Source of the DNA: Rhodoferax sp. PAMC 29310
GTDB lineage: Bacteria; Pseudomonadota; Gammaproteobacteria; Burkholderiales; Burkholderiaceae_C
DNA length: 64,000 nucleotides
Assembly: GCF_017948265.1 (NCBI RefSeq)
Contig: NZ_CP072852.1
Coordinates: 1,860,001 to 1,924,000 of the forward strand
Direction of reading: 5' to 3'
Position 1 is the first letter of the stretch. Each line of letters opens with the position of its first letter. A program made the translations under genes and the position numbers. Positions 9,349 to 17,246 of this stretch are shown here, in pieces. The notes below the pieces were generated by a model, which saw only the letters and a program-made list of their open reading frames with translations, was not told where the DNA came from and did no database searches.

Positions 9349-10133
9349 AACTCAAAGTTGTACCAGCCCGCACAGGCGCCTTGTGGGTCAAACTCGGAAT
9401 CCAGACCTTTTTCAAGCAGCCCTTGGCCTTGGCCGGTCTCTTTTTCATGTTCATGGCCATCATGACGGTGGCCAGTCTGGTTCCGTGGATTGGTTTCATG
9501 TTGGCCATGACTTTCCTGCCAGCCGCCACGCTGGGCCTGATGGCTGCCACACGGGAGGCCACACAAGGCCGCTTTCCCATGCCTGTTATTTTGGTCGCGG
9601 CTTTTCGCGCCGGCAAAAGCGAGGCTCGCGCCATGCTGACCTTGGGCGGCCTTTATTCATTGGGCTTTCTGGTCGCCATTGGCGCCTCCTGGCTGGTTGA
9701 CGACGGCGATTTTGCCCGCGTTTACCTCGGTGGCAGCATGCCTGAACGTGAGGTCTTGCTGGAAGGCAACTTTCAATCGGCCATGTGGGTGTTCATTGGC
9801 CTGCACATGCCTTTATCGCTGTTGTTCTGGCATGCGCCAGCGCTGGTGCATTGGCATGGGCTGACACCGGCCAAAAGCCTGTTCTTTAGCATCGTGGCTT
9901 GCCTTCGCAATTTTTGGGCCTTTGTGGTGTTTGGTCTGAGCTGGATCGGAGTGCTGATGCTGCTGGTTCTCGCCATCACCCTCGTGGCCACCCTGCTGGG
10001 CAGCCCGGCGCTGGCCGGAGACCTGATGCTGCCACTTCTCATGGTGATGGTCTCCATGTTCTTCACCTCGCTCTACTTCAGTTTTCGCGACTGCTTTGAG
10101 TTGCCCGACGACATCGTCGAAATCAAGTCCTAA
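9345..10133 (+). CDS. BPSS1780-family integral membrane protein
   Basis: A 262-residue protein with about six hydrophobic segments, including 'LALAGLFFMFMAIMTVASLV', and 'FFTSLYFSFRDCFELPDD' near the C-terminus. This matches the Burkholderiales membrane protein family often annotated BPSS1780, whose function is unknown. Its ATG overlaps the thrB stop codon, pointing to translational coupling. A strong hairpin follows the gene and closes the operon. Confidence 0.8.
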   Translation: MKLKVVPARTGALWVKLGIQTFFKQPLALAGLFFMFMAIMTVASLVPWIGFMLAMTFLPAATLGLMAATREATQGRFPMPVILVAAFRAGKSEARAMLTLGGLYSLGFLVAIGASWLVDDGDFARVYLGGSMPEREVLLEGNFQSAMWVFIGLHMPLSLLFWHAPALVHWHGLTPAKSLFFSIVACLRNFWAFVVFGLSWIGVLMLLVLAITLVATLLGSPALAGDLMLPLLMVMVSMFFTSLYFSFRDCFELPDDIVEIKS

Positions 10134-10137
10134 CCAA

Positions 10138-10160
10138 GAAGCCCCTGCCACGGGGGCTCT
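10138..10160 (+). terminator. Intrinsic terminator of the DUF2782-thrB operon
   Basis: AGCCCC, a six-base loop, then GGGGGCT, seven bases after the stop codon of the membrane protein. The tail is CTCTCTGT rather than a clean T run, so efficiency is uncertain, but position and stem strength fit a terminator. Confidence 0.65.
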
Positions 10161-11090
10161 CTGTGCTTGCTTCCCATTGACGGGGTGTCATACCGGCGTC
10201 ACAGCAGATTTATAGACTGCGCAGAGCCAATGTCGGCTTCTGCACATTTGTAACTGCTGAGCCATGAACAATTCATTCAATCTTTCCGTCAGCGCCACCC
10301 GCCACACCAACCACAGCGTCAGACCACAACGGGTTTTGGCCACCACCTTGGCCGACTGGGGCCGCCCACTGCCCGGCAACATCGATCTGGATGACCACGA
10401 CACGCCCCGCGCTCGCCGCTGCTGCAGCCTGCTGTCGCGCACCACTCGCCCGGCATCAACACGATTTCATCTCTGAAATCACCCCGCCCTCGCCAGCTGG
10501 TGCGGAATGCCACTGATCTTTCCACTATCGGCCACTAAACATTTCACTGTTTCCGCTTCGCCAATTTATTCAGTCTTTGCAGCACGTCACGGCTTCGTGC
10601 GCCGTGCATGAGCTATCTCGCGGCTAGGTGAGCGGCTAGTACCTTGCATTCCGCCGAGAGTTGCGTGGCAATCGTGATTCCGCAAGCTGTCATTCGCAAC
10701 AAACGGCTGGATGTCTCAAAAAGACACATTGCAGTCGGTCACTCGGCGCTTTTATAAGTCAAGTACGCAGCGTTTGCTGACGCTCGCCATCGGCTGCTTT
10801 CTGGAAGTTCAATTTCAAATTTTTCCCGACTATCTAGGAATCATTTATGGCTGCCATGCTTGGTGCCCGAAGCGACCGGATGGTTAGTGGTGGAGGAAAA
10901 GCGGAGCTGATTCTTGGGAGCACGATTGGACGTTGACCCTCAAGGTTGCCGACGAGCACAAAATTAGCTTCTACCTGGACCAACGCGAAAGGGGACCCGT
11001 AAGAAACCACTAAACCGGGTTCTTAGCCTGTAGATCTGGTCCGTACGAGCCAAGCGATACGTCCGTTGTATTTTTACTATGCTGGCAACA
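10161..11090. other. Left margin of the accessory island, no intact gene
   Basis: About 930 bases with no convincing complete gene. A 70-codon frame at 10264-10476 has no ribosome site, and its end runs into the IS-end-like repeat, so I do not call it. Around 10888-11014 a plus-strand frame without a start codon encodes a stretch containing 'EHDWTLTLKVADEHKISFYL', which looks like the tail of a decayed protein gene. The end of the segment becomes AT-rich and leads into the operator of the five-gene operon. Confidence 0.5.
10486..10556 (-). repeat. IS-end-like inverted repeat, left copy
   Basis: Read on the minus strand this segment contains GTTTAGTGGCCGATAGTGG directly followed by AAAGATCAGTGGCATTCCGC. 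Both halves recur on the plus strand at 15002-15135, on the other side of the nuclease operon. The AGTGG core repeats at intervals of 10-12 bases, which resembles the multiple terminal repeats of IS21-family ends. No transposase frame is left. Confidence 0.6.
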
Positions 11091-11095
11091 TTAAC

Positions 11096-11140
11096 AATAT
11101 TGCTATTATTGCTCTTGTGTGCAATAATGGCAATATTGCC
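11096..11140 (+). promoter_or_regulatory. Large palindromic operator upstream of the island operon
   Basis: Two 17-base arms, 11096-11112 and 11121-11137, are inverted repeats of each other with 16 of 17 matches and an 8-base spacer. The right arm also forms the perfect 12-base palindrome GGCAATATTGCC (11129-11140). The structure ends 14 bases before the ATG at 11155, leaving just room for a GGAG ribosome site. It is the natural binding site for an autoregulator, either the HTH protein encoded next or the XRE protein. A matching -35/-10 pair is not obvious. Confidence 0.7.
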
Positions 11141-11154
11141 AATATGGAGTACTC

Positions 11155-12219
11155 ATGGAAAATCAATCAACCTCAGCTAGCCGCAGCCCAGTCTTCCCGC
11201 TCCCTTTCACTCGCGAGCAATTGCGGATAGACATCCAGAACATTGTGTTGCTGGAGATGAGAAAGCTGCGGCACATGTCGGCTGAAGACGCTCCTTTACC
11301 CATGCTTGACCCTGTTCATTCGTTTCAGTTTTGGGACGCAGGTTGTACCCCTGACGAAATCGGCATAACTTACGAGCAGGCATCGAAGTTTGCCATTGCC
11401 CCCGTATGTGAAGATTATTTTGATTACGGTTTCTACGCCGTAACGGGCACTCGAAGCGACGATTTCAAATGGGACTCAATTCATACGTGGATTGCCGCAT
11501 ATCTAGTCGATTTATTCAAATCAAACTATGTCGCGGAATGGGACCCGGGCGAGGGGCACAAAGGGCTACAGGATGGAATAAAGCGCTGCCTTTACCTGTG
11601 TGAACTAGCAAACGCCCGCTTGATCCTGGAAGGCAAAGAGGACTTCTATCACTTTAGCTATGCAGGTAAAGATGAAGATGGCCGTATTGGAGACCTATCC
11701 ATCAGGCAATTGGCCATGCTCTCTGGTATGGAAGAGATGTCTTTGCGTTCTTACATCAGCCGTAAGACGGCACCAATTCTCGAAATTTCCAAAAATGATC
11801 GCCGGACCTACATTACTTCAGAGGTCGCCAAGCAATGGCTTATTGATAAGGGCAGGTATCTTCCTGTGCAAACAGGACGTATATCGGCCGAACTTGACCT
11901 CTCCACTTCGAAGTTTTCCAGCTTCGACGAATTCACTTCGATGTTGTGTGACCGCTTGGCTTTCATCGGCGAAAAATCTCAAGACCGTGCGGCATTGACG
12001 GACGCGGTTACGACTGCACTAAGAGCGTGTCGCATTGACGATTTATACGGACTGAACCACGAACACATAAAAAACAGCGGGTTGATGGAACAACTGGCCA
12101 CGCTTTTGGAACTTCCCGCCAATCTCTTAAAGCTCCGCGCCAGAGAGGCTGCGCTCAAGTCTGAAATCTCTAACTGCCAGTGGCAGCTAAACCAGCTTCA
12201 ACAGCAATCCGCCTCCTGA
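11155..12219 (+). CDS. Uncharacterised HTH-containing protein, first gene of island operon
   Basis: I do not recognise this 354-residue protein as a named family. The N-terminal half (about 1-170) is mixed alpha/beta and rich in aromatic and acidic residues. A central segment, about residues 178-235, reads like a MerR/excisionase-type helix-turn-helix with a wing ('LSIRQLAMLSGMEEMSLRSY' then 'RRTYITSEVAKQWL'). The C-terminus ends in a Gln/Leu-rich coiled coil. GGAG lies five bases before the ATG. The gene stands directly behind a 45-base palindromic region and leads four further same-strand genes, so it may be the operon's regulator or a structural partner of the nucleases. Codon choice is less GC-rich than in the flanking housekeeping genes. 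Confidence 0.7.
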   Translation: MENQSTSASRSPVFPLPFTREQLRIDIQNIVLLEMRKLRHMSAEDAPLPMLDPVHSFQFWDAGCTPDEIGITYEQASKFAIAPVCEDYFDYGFYAVTGTRSDDFKWDSIHTWIAAYLVDLFKSNYVAEWDPGEGHKGLQDGIKRCLYLCELANARLILEGKEDFYHFSYAGKDEDGRIGDLSIRQLAMLSGMEEMSLRSYISRKTAPILEISKNDRRTYITSEVAKQWLIDKGRYLPVQTGRISAELDLSTSKFSSFDEFTSMLCDRLAFIGEKSQDRAALTDAVTTALRACRIDDLYGLNHEHIKNSGLMEQLATLLELPANLLKLRAREAALKSEISNCQWQLNQLQQQSAS

Positions 12220-12265
12220 CATCCCCCGAATTTCTTGTCCAACCGAAACCCTAGGAGTAACCGTC

Positions 12266-12538
12266 ATGCAAATCAGCAAACATGCTCAAAAACGGTCGAA
12301 GCAACGGGCCATTCCGCCAATGTTGCTTGATCTACTTTTACAGTTCGGCTCCTGTGAGCGAGCCGGGGCAGGTGTTTCCAAGATGTTTTTCGACAAATTA
12401 TCCAGGCGCCGAGTCAAGGCCTACGCAGGACCTTTGGCTAGTCTTCTCAACGATCACCTGGATGTCTATGCCGTGGTGTCTGATGACCTCAAGGTCATAA
12501 CAGCTGGGCATCGAACCCAACGGATTGCCGGTCATTGA
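12266..12538 (+). CDS. Small toxin-like protein (DUF4258-like)
   Basis: A 90-residue basic protein. It begins with 'MQISKHAQKRSKQRAIPP' and ends with 'DVYAVVSDDLKVITAGHRT', a layout like the small DUF4258 or RelE-like proteins (an H-x3-R-x3-R start and a late 'V-V-x-D-x-x-V-I-T' strand). It lies 46 bases after the HTH gene and overlaps by four bases the frame of the XRE regulator that follows, in the toxin-first order of HigBA-type modules. The toxin role is an inference from size, charge and context; it could equally be an accessory nucleic-acid-binding factor. An AGGAG site is present about 11 bases upstream. Confidence 0.65.
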   Translation: MQISKHAQKRSKQRAIPPMLLDLLLQFGSCERAGAGVSKMFFDKLSRRRVKAYAGPLASLLNDHLDVYAVVSDDLKVITAGHRTQRIAGH

Positions 12539-12582
12539 TCTCACAGATCCAATACTTTACCAACAACAGGGAGTTCAGGCTT

Positions 12583-13002
12583 ATGCAAACATCGGCTGCC
12601 ACGGGATACGAAGTTGCCATTTTTCTCACTTCACTCATTGAGAAAAGCGGAAAGACGCGCAAGGAAATAGCCAACGAAGCAGGGCTTGGAAAACCAAACA
12701 TGATCAGTATGCTCAAGAGTGGCGAAACTAAACTCCCACTGGCAAAACTTGGCTCATTTGCAAAGGCAGTCAACACGGATCCTGCCCATCTTCTGAAGCT
12801 GTGTCTGCGTGAGTATTACCCCGATGTCTGGGACGCAATCAAAAGCCATCTTGATGCCGCAGTGACATCTGATGAATTGCGCATGGTCAGAGCTTTGCGT
12901 TCTGCCGCCGGCGGACCGTACCTAGCTTGTCTGCGCACCGAGGAACGAGAACGCCTAGATGAGTTTCTGAACATCATTGCCCAGTCCTCAACGACTCACT
13001 AA
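12583..13002 (+). CDS. XRE-family transcriptional regulator, candidate antitoxin
   Basis: The frame opens with a TTG at 12535 that overlaps the previous stop, but the ATG at 12583 with a purine-rich region upstream gives a protein that begins naturally; 139 residues. Residues of about 12-60 form a Cro/C1-type helix-turn-helix ('KTRKEIANEAGLGKPNMISM' then 'LAKLGSFAKAVNTDPAHLLK'). The C-terminal half is helical, with no recognised enzyme motif. Close family members act as repressors or as the antitoxin of a small upstream toxin. It is followed 15 bases later by the GIY-YIG nuclease gene, so it probably controls the operon through the 11.1-kb palindrome. Confidence 0.8.
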   Translation: MQTSAATGYEVAIFLTSLIEKSGKTRKEIANEAGLGKPNMISMLKSGETKLPLAKLGSFAKAVNTDPAHLLKLCLREYYPDVWDAIKSHLDAAVTSDELRMVRALRSAAGGPYLACLRTEERERLDEFLNIIAQSSTTH

Positions 13003-13017
13003 CTGACTAAAGGCACT

Positions 13018-13566
13018 ATGCTCAACTTTACTGATATCCCAACCTATCTTGGCTGGAGATTCACCGATCTACAACCAGGCACATTCAAAAGAGACAAAGC
13101 AGACTTTGCCCACATGGATTTCCCCATACTTTCGCCAAGACCCACTCATGGGCCAGATACCAGGCCACTTGAAGAATGTGAAAAATCAGGCCCGTTCATC
13201 TACTTTGTAATCGACAGATCGGGAGCAATTTGCTACATCGGCAAGACAGAAGAGGTCGAACGGCCACTGTACCGATGGATACGAAGAAAGTTGAACGAGC
13301 CCAAGAACGAGCCAGAAAGCTACTACTGGACACATGCAACAAAGAGTGGTGGCACAGTCTTTAATATCGCGGACGGAATAAGGCAAGCAAAGGGGCCATA
13401 CACATTTCGCTATGCCGTTCACTCCGAACTGATTCATTTCTTCGGGCAGCGAGATGAGTTGTCGCATCACATGAACTCTAACCAGTCTTTGGAAGTTATC
13501 GAACGAATTCTCACCCGCGAGATGACTCCGTTATGGGATGGTGGCAAGAAGAAACGTACCAACTAA
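13018..13566 (+). CDS. Stand-alone GIY-YIG-type nuclease
   Basis: A 182-residue protein built around a GIY-YIG fold. The first motif is G58-P-F-I-Y62, the second Y73-I-G-K76, the arginine helix is R86-W-I-R89, and the catalytic glutamate is best placed at E162 in 'SLEVIERILTREMTPLW'. All four elements needed for a single-strand nick by this superfamily are present. The same motif with identical spacing recurs in the C-terminal domain of the next gene product. There is no separate DNA-binding domain, apart from a basic C-terminal tail (KKKR), so partner proteins may supply specificity. It starts 15 bases after the XRE gene. The family has not been named as far as I can tell. Confidence 0.72.
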   Translation: MLNFTDIPTYLGWRFTDLQPGTFKRDKADFAHMDFPILSPRPTHGPDTRPLEECEKSGPFIYFVIDRSGAICYIGKTEEVERPLYRWIRRKLNEPKNEPESYYWTHATKSGGTVFNIADGIRQAKGPYTFRYAVHSELIHFFGQRDELSHHMNSNQSLEVIERILTREMTPLWDGGKKKRTN

Positions 13567-13624
13567 CGCCTCATGGCGGCGATAAGTGCAGGAGAATTGA
13601 ACCCAGTCAACGCAAGGAAACGAC

Positions 13625-14710
13625 ATGGTAAAACGCCAAATCTTTATTGATACAGAAACGACTGGGCTCAGCGCAAGTGGAGGTCACCGAATTGTCGAAC
13701 TGGCCGCAGTTGAGGCCATAAATAGAAAGCTGACGGGAAAGAGCTTCCACACGTACCTCAACCCCGGACGTGCGATCGATCCCTATGCGCAGAAGGTCCA
13801 TGGACTAAGCATTGAATTTCTAGCCGATAAGCCGCGGTTTGCTGACATTGCAGAAGGCTTTATGACTTTCCTGCAGGGGTCGGAATGCTTGATGCACAAC
13901 GCACCCTTTGACACCGGGTTTATCAATGCGGAGTTGGAAGCCGCTGGCTACAGCGATCGTCTGCAACAGATTGCAGACATCGTTTGCACAGTGAATCTGG
14001 CCAAGTCCCGCTATCCTGGGGAATCGGCGTCGCTAGATTCTCTGATCCAAAGATCCGGGAATTCGACGAAGCGAGGCCACCACTCCGCGTTGGAAGACGC
14101 GCAACTCTTAGCTGATGTTTATTTCAGATTATTTGACAATCCAACTGACGAATCCATCTCGCCCATCCGAACAAGAACCCCAATAACCAAACCATTTGCA
14201 GGTCAAACAATCACACCGGAACGACTCGGCATGGAAAAAACGATTGAGCTCACGGCCAGTCGCGCAGAAACGTTCTTCTATCGCGATATGCATAAGCGCA
14301 TCATTGACCACCGGGTAGTCAACGAGATGCGTTGGAAAGGCGTCGTTGGACCTTTGCTCTATGCAGTCGCAGACCACGCAGGCCAAGTTCGATACCTTGG
14401 GAAATGGGTGACTAGCACGGCTTTGAATGCCCGCTGGATCCGGCACAAAACCATTCATCACCAGGAATCTACCCGCAACATCTACCTGTCTGAACTTGAT
14501 GCCGGCCGCGGTCCGCTTGCCGTATGGTCCATATCAGTCGACGAACTCAAGCGAAAACTCCCAAGCAATGTTTCCGCCTTGCATCCTAAGGACATAGCCG
14601 TTGGCCTTGAGGCACTCTGGATTCAGCGATGGAAGGATCAGCTCAAATGGAATACTAGGACTGAACCAGTTCCAATGGGCTTCGGTGATGGAGATTACTG
14701 GTGCAATTGA
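13625..14710 (+). CDS. DnaQ-like DEDDh exonuclease fused to a GIY-YIG domain
   Basis: A 361-residue two-domain protein. Residues 1-170 are a DEDDh 3'-5' exonuclease of the DnaQ/epsilon type with every catalytic residue visible: D9 and E11 in 'FIDTETTG', D96 in 'HNAPFDTGF', H153 and D158 in 'GHHSALEDAQLLAD'. Residues of about 238-345 are a second nuclease module with GP..Y (242-246), YLGK (257-260), RWIR (270-273), E329 and N343, which is a GIY-YIG layout. The combination of a DnaQ-type exonuclease and a UvrC-like nuclease is known from Cho/UvrC fusions, but this C-terminal domain is closer to the small nuclease encoded just upstream. An AAGGAA site precedes the ATG. It is the last gene of the operon. 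Confidence 0.82.
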   Translation: MVKRQIFIDTETTGLSASGGHRIVELAAVEAINRKLTGKSFHTYLNPGRAIDPYAQKVHGLSIEFLADKPRFADIAEGFMTFLQGSECLMHNAPFDTGFINAELEAAGYSDRLQQIADIVCTVNLAKSRYPGESASLDSLIQRSGNSTKRGHHSALEDAQLLADVYFRLFDNPTDESISPIRTRTPITKPFAGQTITPERLGMEKTIELTASRAETFFYRDMHKRIIDHRVVNEMRWKGVVGPLLYAVADHAGQVRYLGKWVTSTALNARWIRHKTIHHQESTRNIYLSELDAGRGPLAVWSISVDELKRKLPSNVSALHPKDIAVGLEALWIQRWKDQLKWNTRTEPVPMGFGDGDYWCN

Positions 14711-15254
14711 GTCTGAGCGCGGCCTCATGCCCTTCACGTTACCAGTAGTTGGGCCACTCACATTCCGACCGTTGACCCCTCTTAGGACGGATGGTGGCGG
14801 GCGATGAGATTATTGAAATCATCGCCAAATTTCCGACTGACAGCCTGCAGGCTGAGTGGCCGGTATCGGGCAGGCATTGTCATTAACCCTACAGCAGCTG
14901 TCAGTCTTCACAAGACTGCCATGGGAAAAACCTCAATGACTGCTTCCGCCCGCGTTGCAGCCCTTCGGCTTTAGTTTACGAACGTCCGCTTTGCCCACGC
15001 GTCGGAAAAGTGGAATGTTTAGTGGCCGACAAGTGAAAAGTTCAAATGCCTGAACGTATTTTCGATTTATATAAATCAACGGCTTGCGGATTGGGGGAGT
15101 GGAAAGATCAGTGGCGTTCCGCAGCTGGCCCGGGGGCGAATGGGCTGCGATGGTCACCCTCGCGTTCCCGCCGGCTGACTCGCCACGTTCGGGTTCAGAG
15201 ACTGCCCCTCCAGTCCGGCCTGCGCCAAGTCAAATAACACCCCAGTGTTGAAGC
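14711..15254. other. Right margin of the accessory island, no gene
   Basis: Some 540 bases without a convincing coding frame. The left part (14800-14990) has segments such as CTGAGTGGCCGGTATCGGGC and an inverted GCAGCTGTCAGTC-like motif, typical of degraded mobile-element or intergenic repeat material. The right part holds the right copies of the IS-end-like repeat. Beyond about 15136 the sequence is GC-rich again and runs into the phoX terminator. Confidence 0.5.
15002..15135 (+). repeat. IS-end-like inverted repeat, right copies
   Basis: Two modules. The first (15002-15040) contains GGAATGTTTAGTGGCCGAC; the second (15098-15135) contains AGTGGAAAGATCAGTGGC and TTCCGCA. Together they match, in inverse orientation, the contiguous left copy at 10486-10556, with a 57-base insertion between the halves. 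The pair brackets about 4.5 kb carrying the nuclease operon. Confidence 0.6.
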
Positions 15255-15258
15255 CAAA

Positions 15259-15280
15259 AAAGGGTGCCGAAGCACCCTTT
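15259..15280 (-). terminator. Intrinsic terminator of phoX
   Basis: AAAGGGTGC, a four-base CGAA loop (TTCG on the minus strand) and GCACCCTTT form a nine-pair stem. On the minus strand it is followed directly by a T run, a textbook rho-independent terminator about 30 bases after the phoX stop. Confidence 0.9.
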
Positions 15281-15308
15281 CCTTGGGTGGCGGTTGCCCG
15301 CCTCGACC

Positions 15309-17246
15309 TCATCCCAGTTTCACGCTGCTGCGGTCCGCCGTCAAATAGCCCACAGCCGCCCCAAATCTGTCTTTGTAGTTGGCACGTACCAATGGGTCCA
15401 GCGTGGCTTGTACCTTGTCGTGCAGGCCTTTTTCCCAGTCGCCCGCGTGCTGGAAGTTACTCATGATGTAAGTCCAGCCATTGATGTCGTCCACAGATTG
15501 CAAACCGGTCGATTCCGCGCCTGCCGGGCAAGACATCAGCCGCGACAACTGCTTGGTGTCCACGTTGTATGCCCACAAGAAATTGTTCACATGGCGTCCG
15601 CTGTCTTCGCCAATGAACAAGGTGCGCATTTTTTCCGAGAACTTGATGTTGTCGGGGTTAGCGATCTTGTCGGCGTGCGAAATGTTGCCCAGTGCGTCAG
15701 GTGTCGCCAAATCTTCACCAATCAACGCTGCAGGCGCGGCCATGTCCACCGGAACCCAGTCACTGTCGATGGCCATACCGGCACGGTCCTTTTGGGCACC
15801 TTTGAGGTTGAGCGCATACACCGCGCCCGATTGAGGGCCCTGTACTTTGATGTCGCCCGAGCCATTCAGCATGGAGTCCTTGATGTAACTCATGGCTGAG
15901 TAAGCGATCTTGTCTTTGGCGTTGACCGTGGTGCCTTCCATTTTGCTAAAGCCCAGGCTGGCGCCCACGAGTGCCGCATAGCGATGGGTTTCAAGGAACG
16001 CCGCCGCTTTTTCCATGCCGGGCTTGAGCTTGACCCAGTTGGTCTTGCCGGCAAACGGAATTTGGGTGTAGCTGGCGTCTTTGGGGTCAGCCGTTTTCAC
16101 GTCCATGATGTCCGACGGTTTGATCGAATCCGCCAGCTTTTCGATGTCTTTGCTGGTGGCATGGCCCAGCTTGATCCACGACAGTGTTGCGCTGCCCGGG
16201 CCAACACCGGAGGTCTGGTGCCACTTGGCCACGTACAAGGTACCGGCAGACAACTGCGCCGCTTTGTCAGCCACAAACATGAACAGGCCACCATTGGTGA
16301 AATCGTCACCCATCAACACCGTGCGCTGATCGGGCATGACTTCAACCAACTCGTGCGAGATGCGACCCATGCAGAAATGTTTGGCAATCGAGCCTGTGCC
16401 GTCCGGGTTGACCGTCACCTCAGGCAAGTGCCCGTAGTGGTAGGGGTTTCCTACGGTCTCATCACTAAACAAATTTTTGCTGAACGCTTTGAAGCGCTTG
16501 TCGCCCGTGTTGAAGGCGTCAGGCTCGTACTCCTCGCTCGACAGGTGCGTGTTCCATGGCGACAGGCTGGCGCCGCAAGTGATCCACAAGCCGTTCACCG
16601 AGGAGGTGTCCACGTTGTGATAACTCACCAAGCTCAGCTTGCCAGTGGCCTGGTCTTGGTCCAGCGTCAACACGGCAATGGGGGACGGCAAGGTGCCGTA
16701 GGCTTCGGCGTTGCTTTGGTCGCGCGTGGTGTATTCAAACTGGACCACGGCAAATACGGGCTTGCCTTTGACACCCGACACCTTGGCATTTGCCAACTGC
16801 AACAGCGAAGTGCCATCAGGGCAATCCGAGAAGAACTGGCGCTCTTTTCCGGCCACGGAGCGATCAATGATGGGCTTGTTCAAAATGTCGTAGTAACCGC
16901 CGCTCAAAATCGAGCCGCCTTTGCCGTCAGACACCCTGTCACCTGTGATGAAAAAGGGCTGGTAGGCCAGCTTGTAGCTCTGCTTGCTGCCGTCGCGCAG
17001 CATGACATTCAGACTCGAACCCACGGTGGTGGCCGCCATGGCCGCTGGGTCGGCCAAAGTGGGGACGGCCATCGACGTGAAGGCGGTGGACAGGTAATTG
17101 CCCATTGCCATGGCGGCGCCGGTGCCACCTGTTGACGCGCAAGCGGTCAGCAGTGATGAGACCGACATCACGCCCAAAGGAAGCATGGGCGCGCTGGCAA
17201 GAAACTTGAGGGCCTGGCGGCGGGACGGTTGGGACAAATTGGGCAT
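15309..17246 (-). CDS. phoX: PhoX-family alkaline phosphatase
   Basis: The frame runs upstream to 17378, but the ATG at 17246 gives a proper twin-arginine signal: 'PSRRQALKFLASAPMLPLG' followed by a lipobox-like 'LLTAC'. The product is 645 residues, a normal PhoX length. Segments typical of the family include 'CGASLSPWNTHLSSEEYEPD' and 'HKYAALVGASL'-like text near the middle (seen here as 'THRYAALVGASLGFSKMEGT'), then 'GEDSGRHVNNFLWAYNVDT' near the end. PhoX enzymes use calcium and iron and release phosphate from phosphoesters in the periplasm, normally under phosphate limitation. A strong terminator follows. A decayed gene of the unrelated PhoD family lies 2.9 kb away. Confidence 0.93.
   Translation of the reverse strand: MPNLSQPSRRQALKFLASAPMLPLGVMSVSSLLTACASTGGTGAAMAMGNYLSTAFTSMAVPTLADPAAMAATTVGSSLNVMLRDGSKQSYKLAYQPFFITGDRVSDGKGGSILSGGYYDILNKPIIDRSVAGKERQFFSDCPDGTSLLQLANAKVSGVKGKPVFAVVQFEYTTRDQSNAEAYGTLPSPIAVLTLDQDQATGKLSLVSYHNVDTSSVNGLWITCGASLSPWNTHLSSEEYEPDAFNTGDKRFKAFSKNLFSDETVGNPYHYGHLPEVTVNPDGTGSIAKHFCMGRISHELVEVMPDQRTVLMGDDFTNGGLFMFVADKAAQLSAGTLYVAKWHQTSGVGPGSATLSWIKLGHATSKDIEKLADSIKPSDIMDVKTADPKDASYTQIPFAGKTNWVKLKPGMEKAAAFLETHRYAALVGASLGFSKMEGTTVNAKDKIAYSAMSYIKDSMLNGSGDIKVQGPQSGAVYALNLKGAQKDRAGMAIDSDWVPVDMAAPAALIGEDLATPDALGNISHADKIANPDNIKFSEKMRTLFIGEDSGRHVNNFLWAYNVDTKQLSRLMSCPAGAESTGLQSVDDINGWTYIMSNFQHAGDWEKGLHDKVQATLDPLVRANYKDRFGAAVGYLTADRSSVKLG

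Noticed and set aside
10264..10476. Small ORF of 70 codons after the thrB operon terminator
   Set aside because: No ribosome site, odd composition, and its 3' end runs up to the IS-end-like repeat; not convincing as a gene.
10161..15254. Prophage
   Set aside because: No integrase, capsid, terminase, tail or lysis gene is present; only regulators and nucleases.
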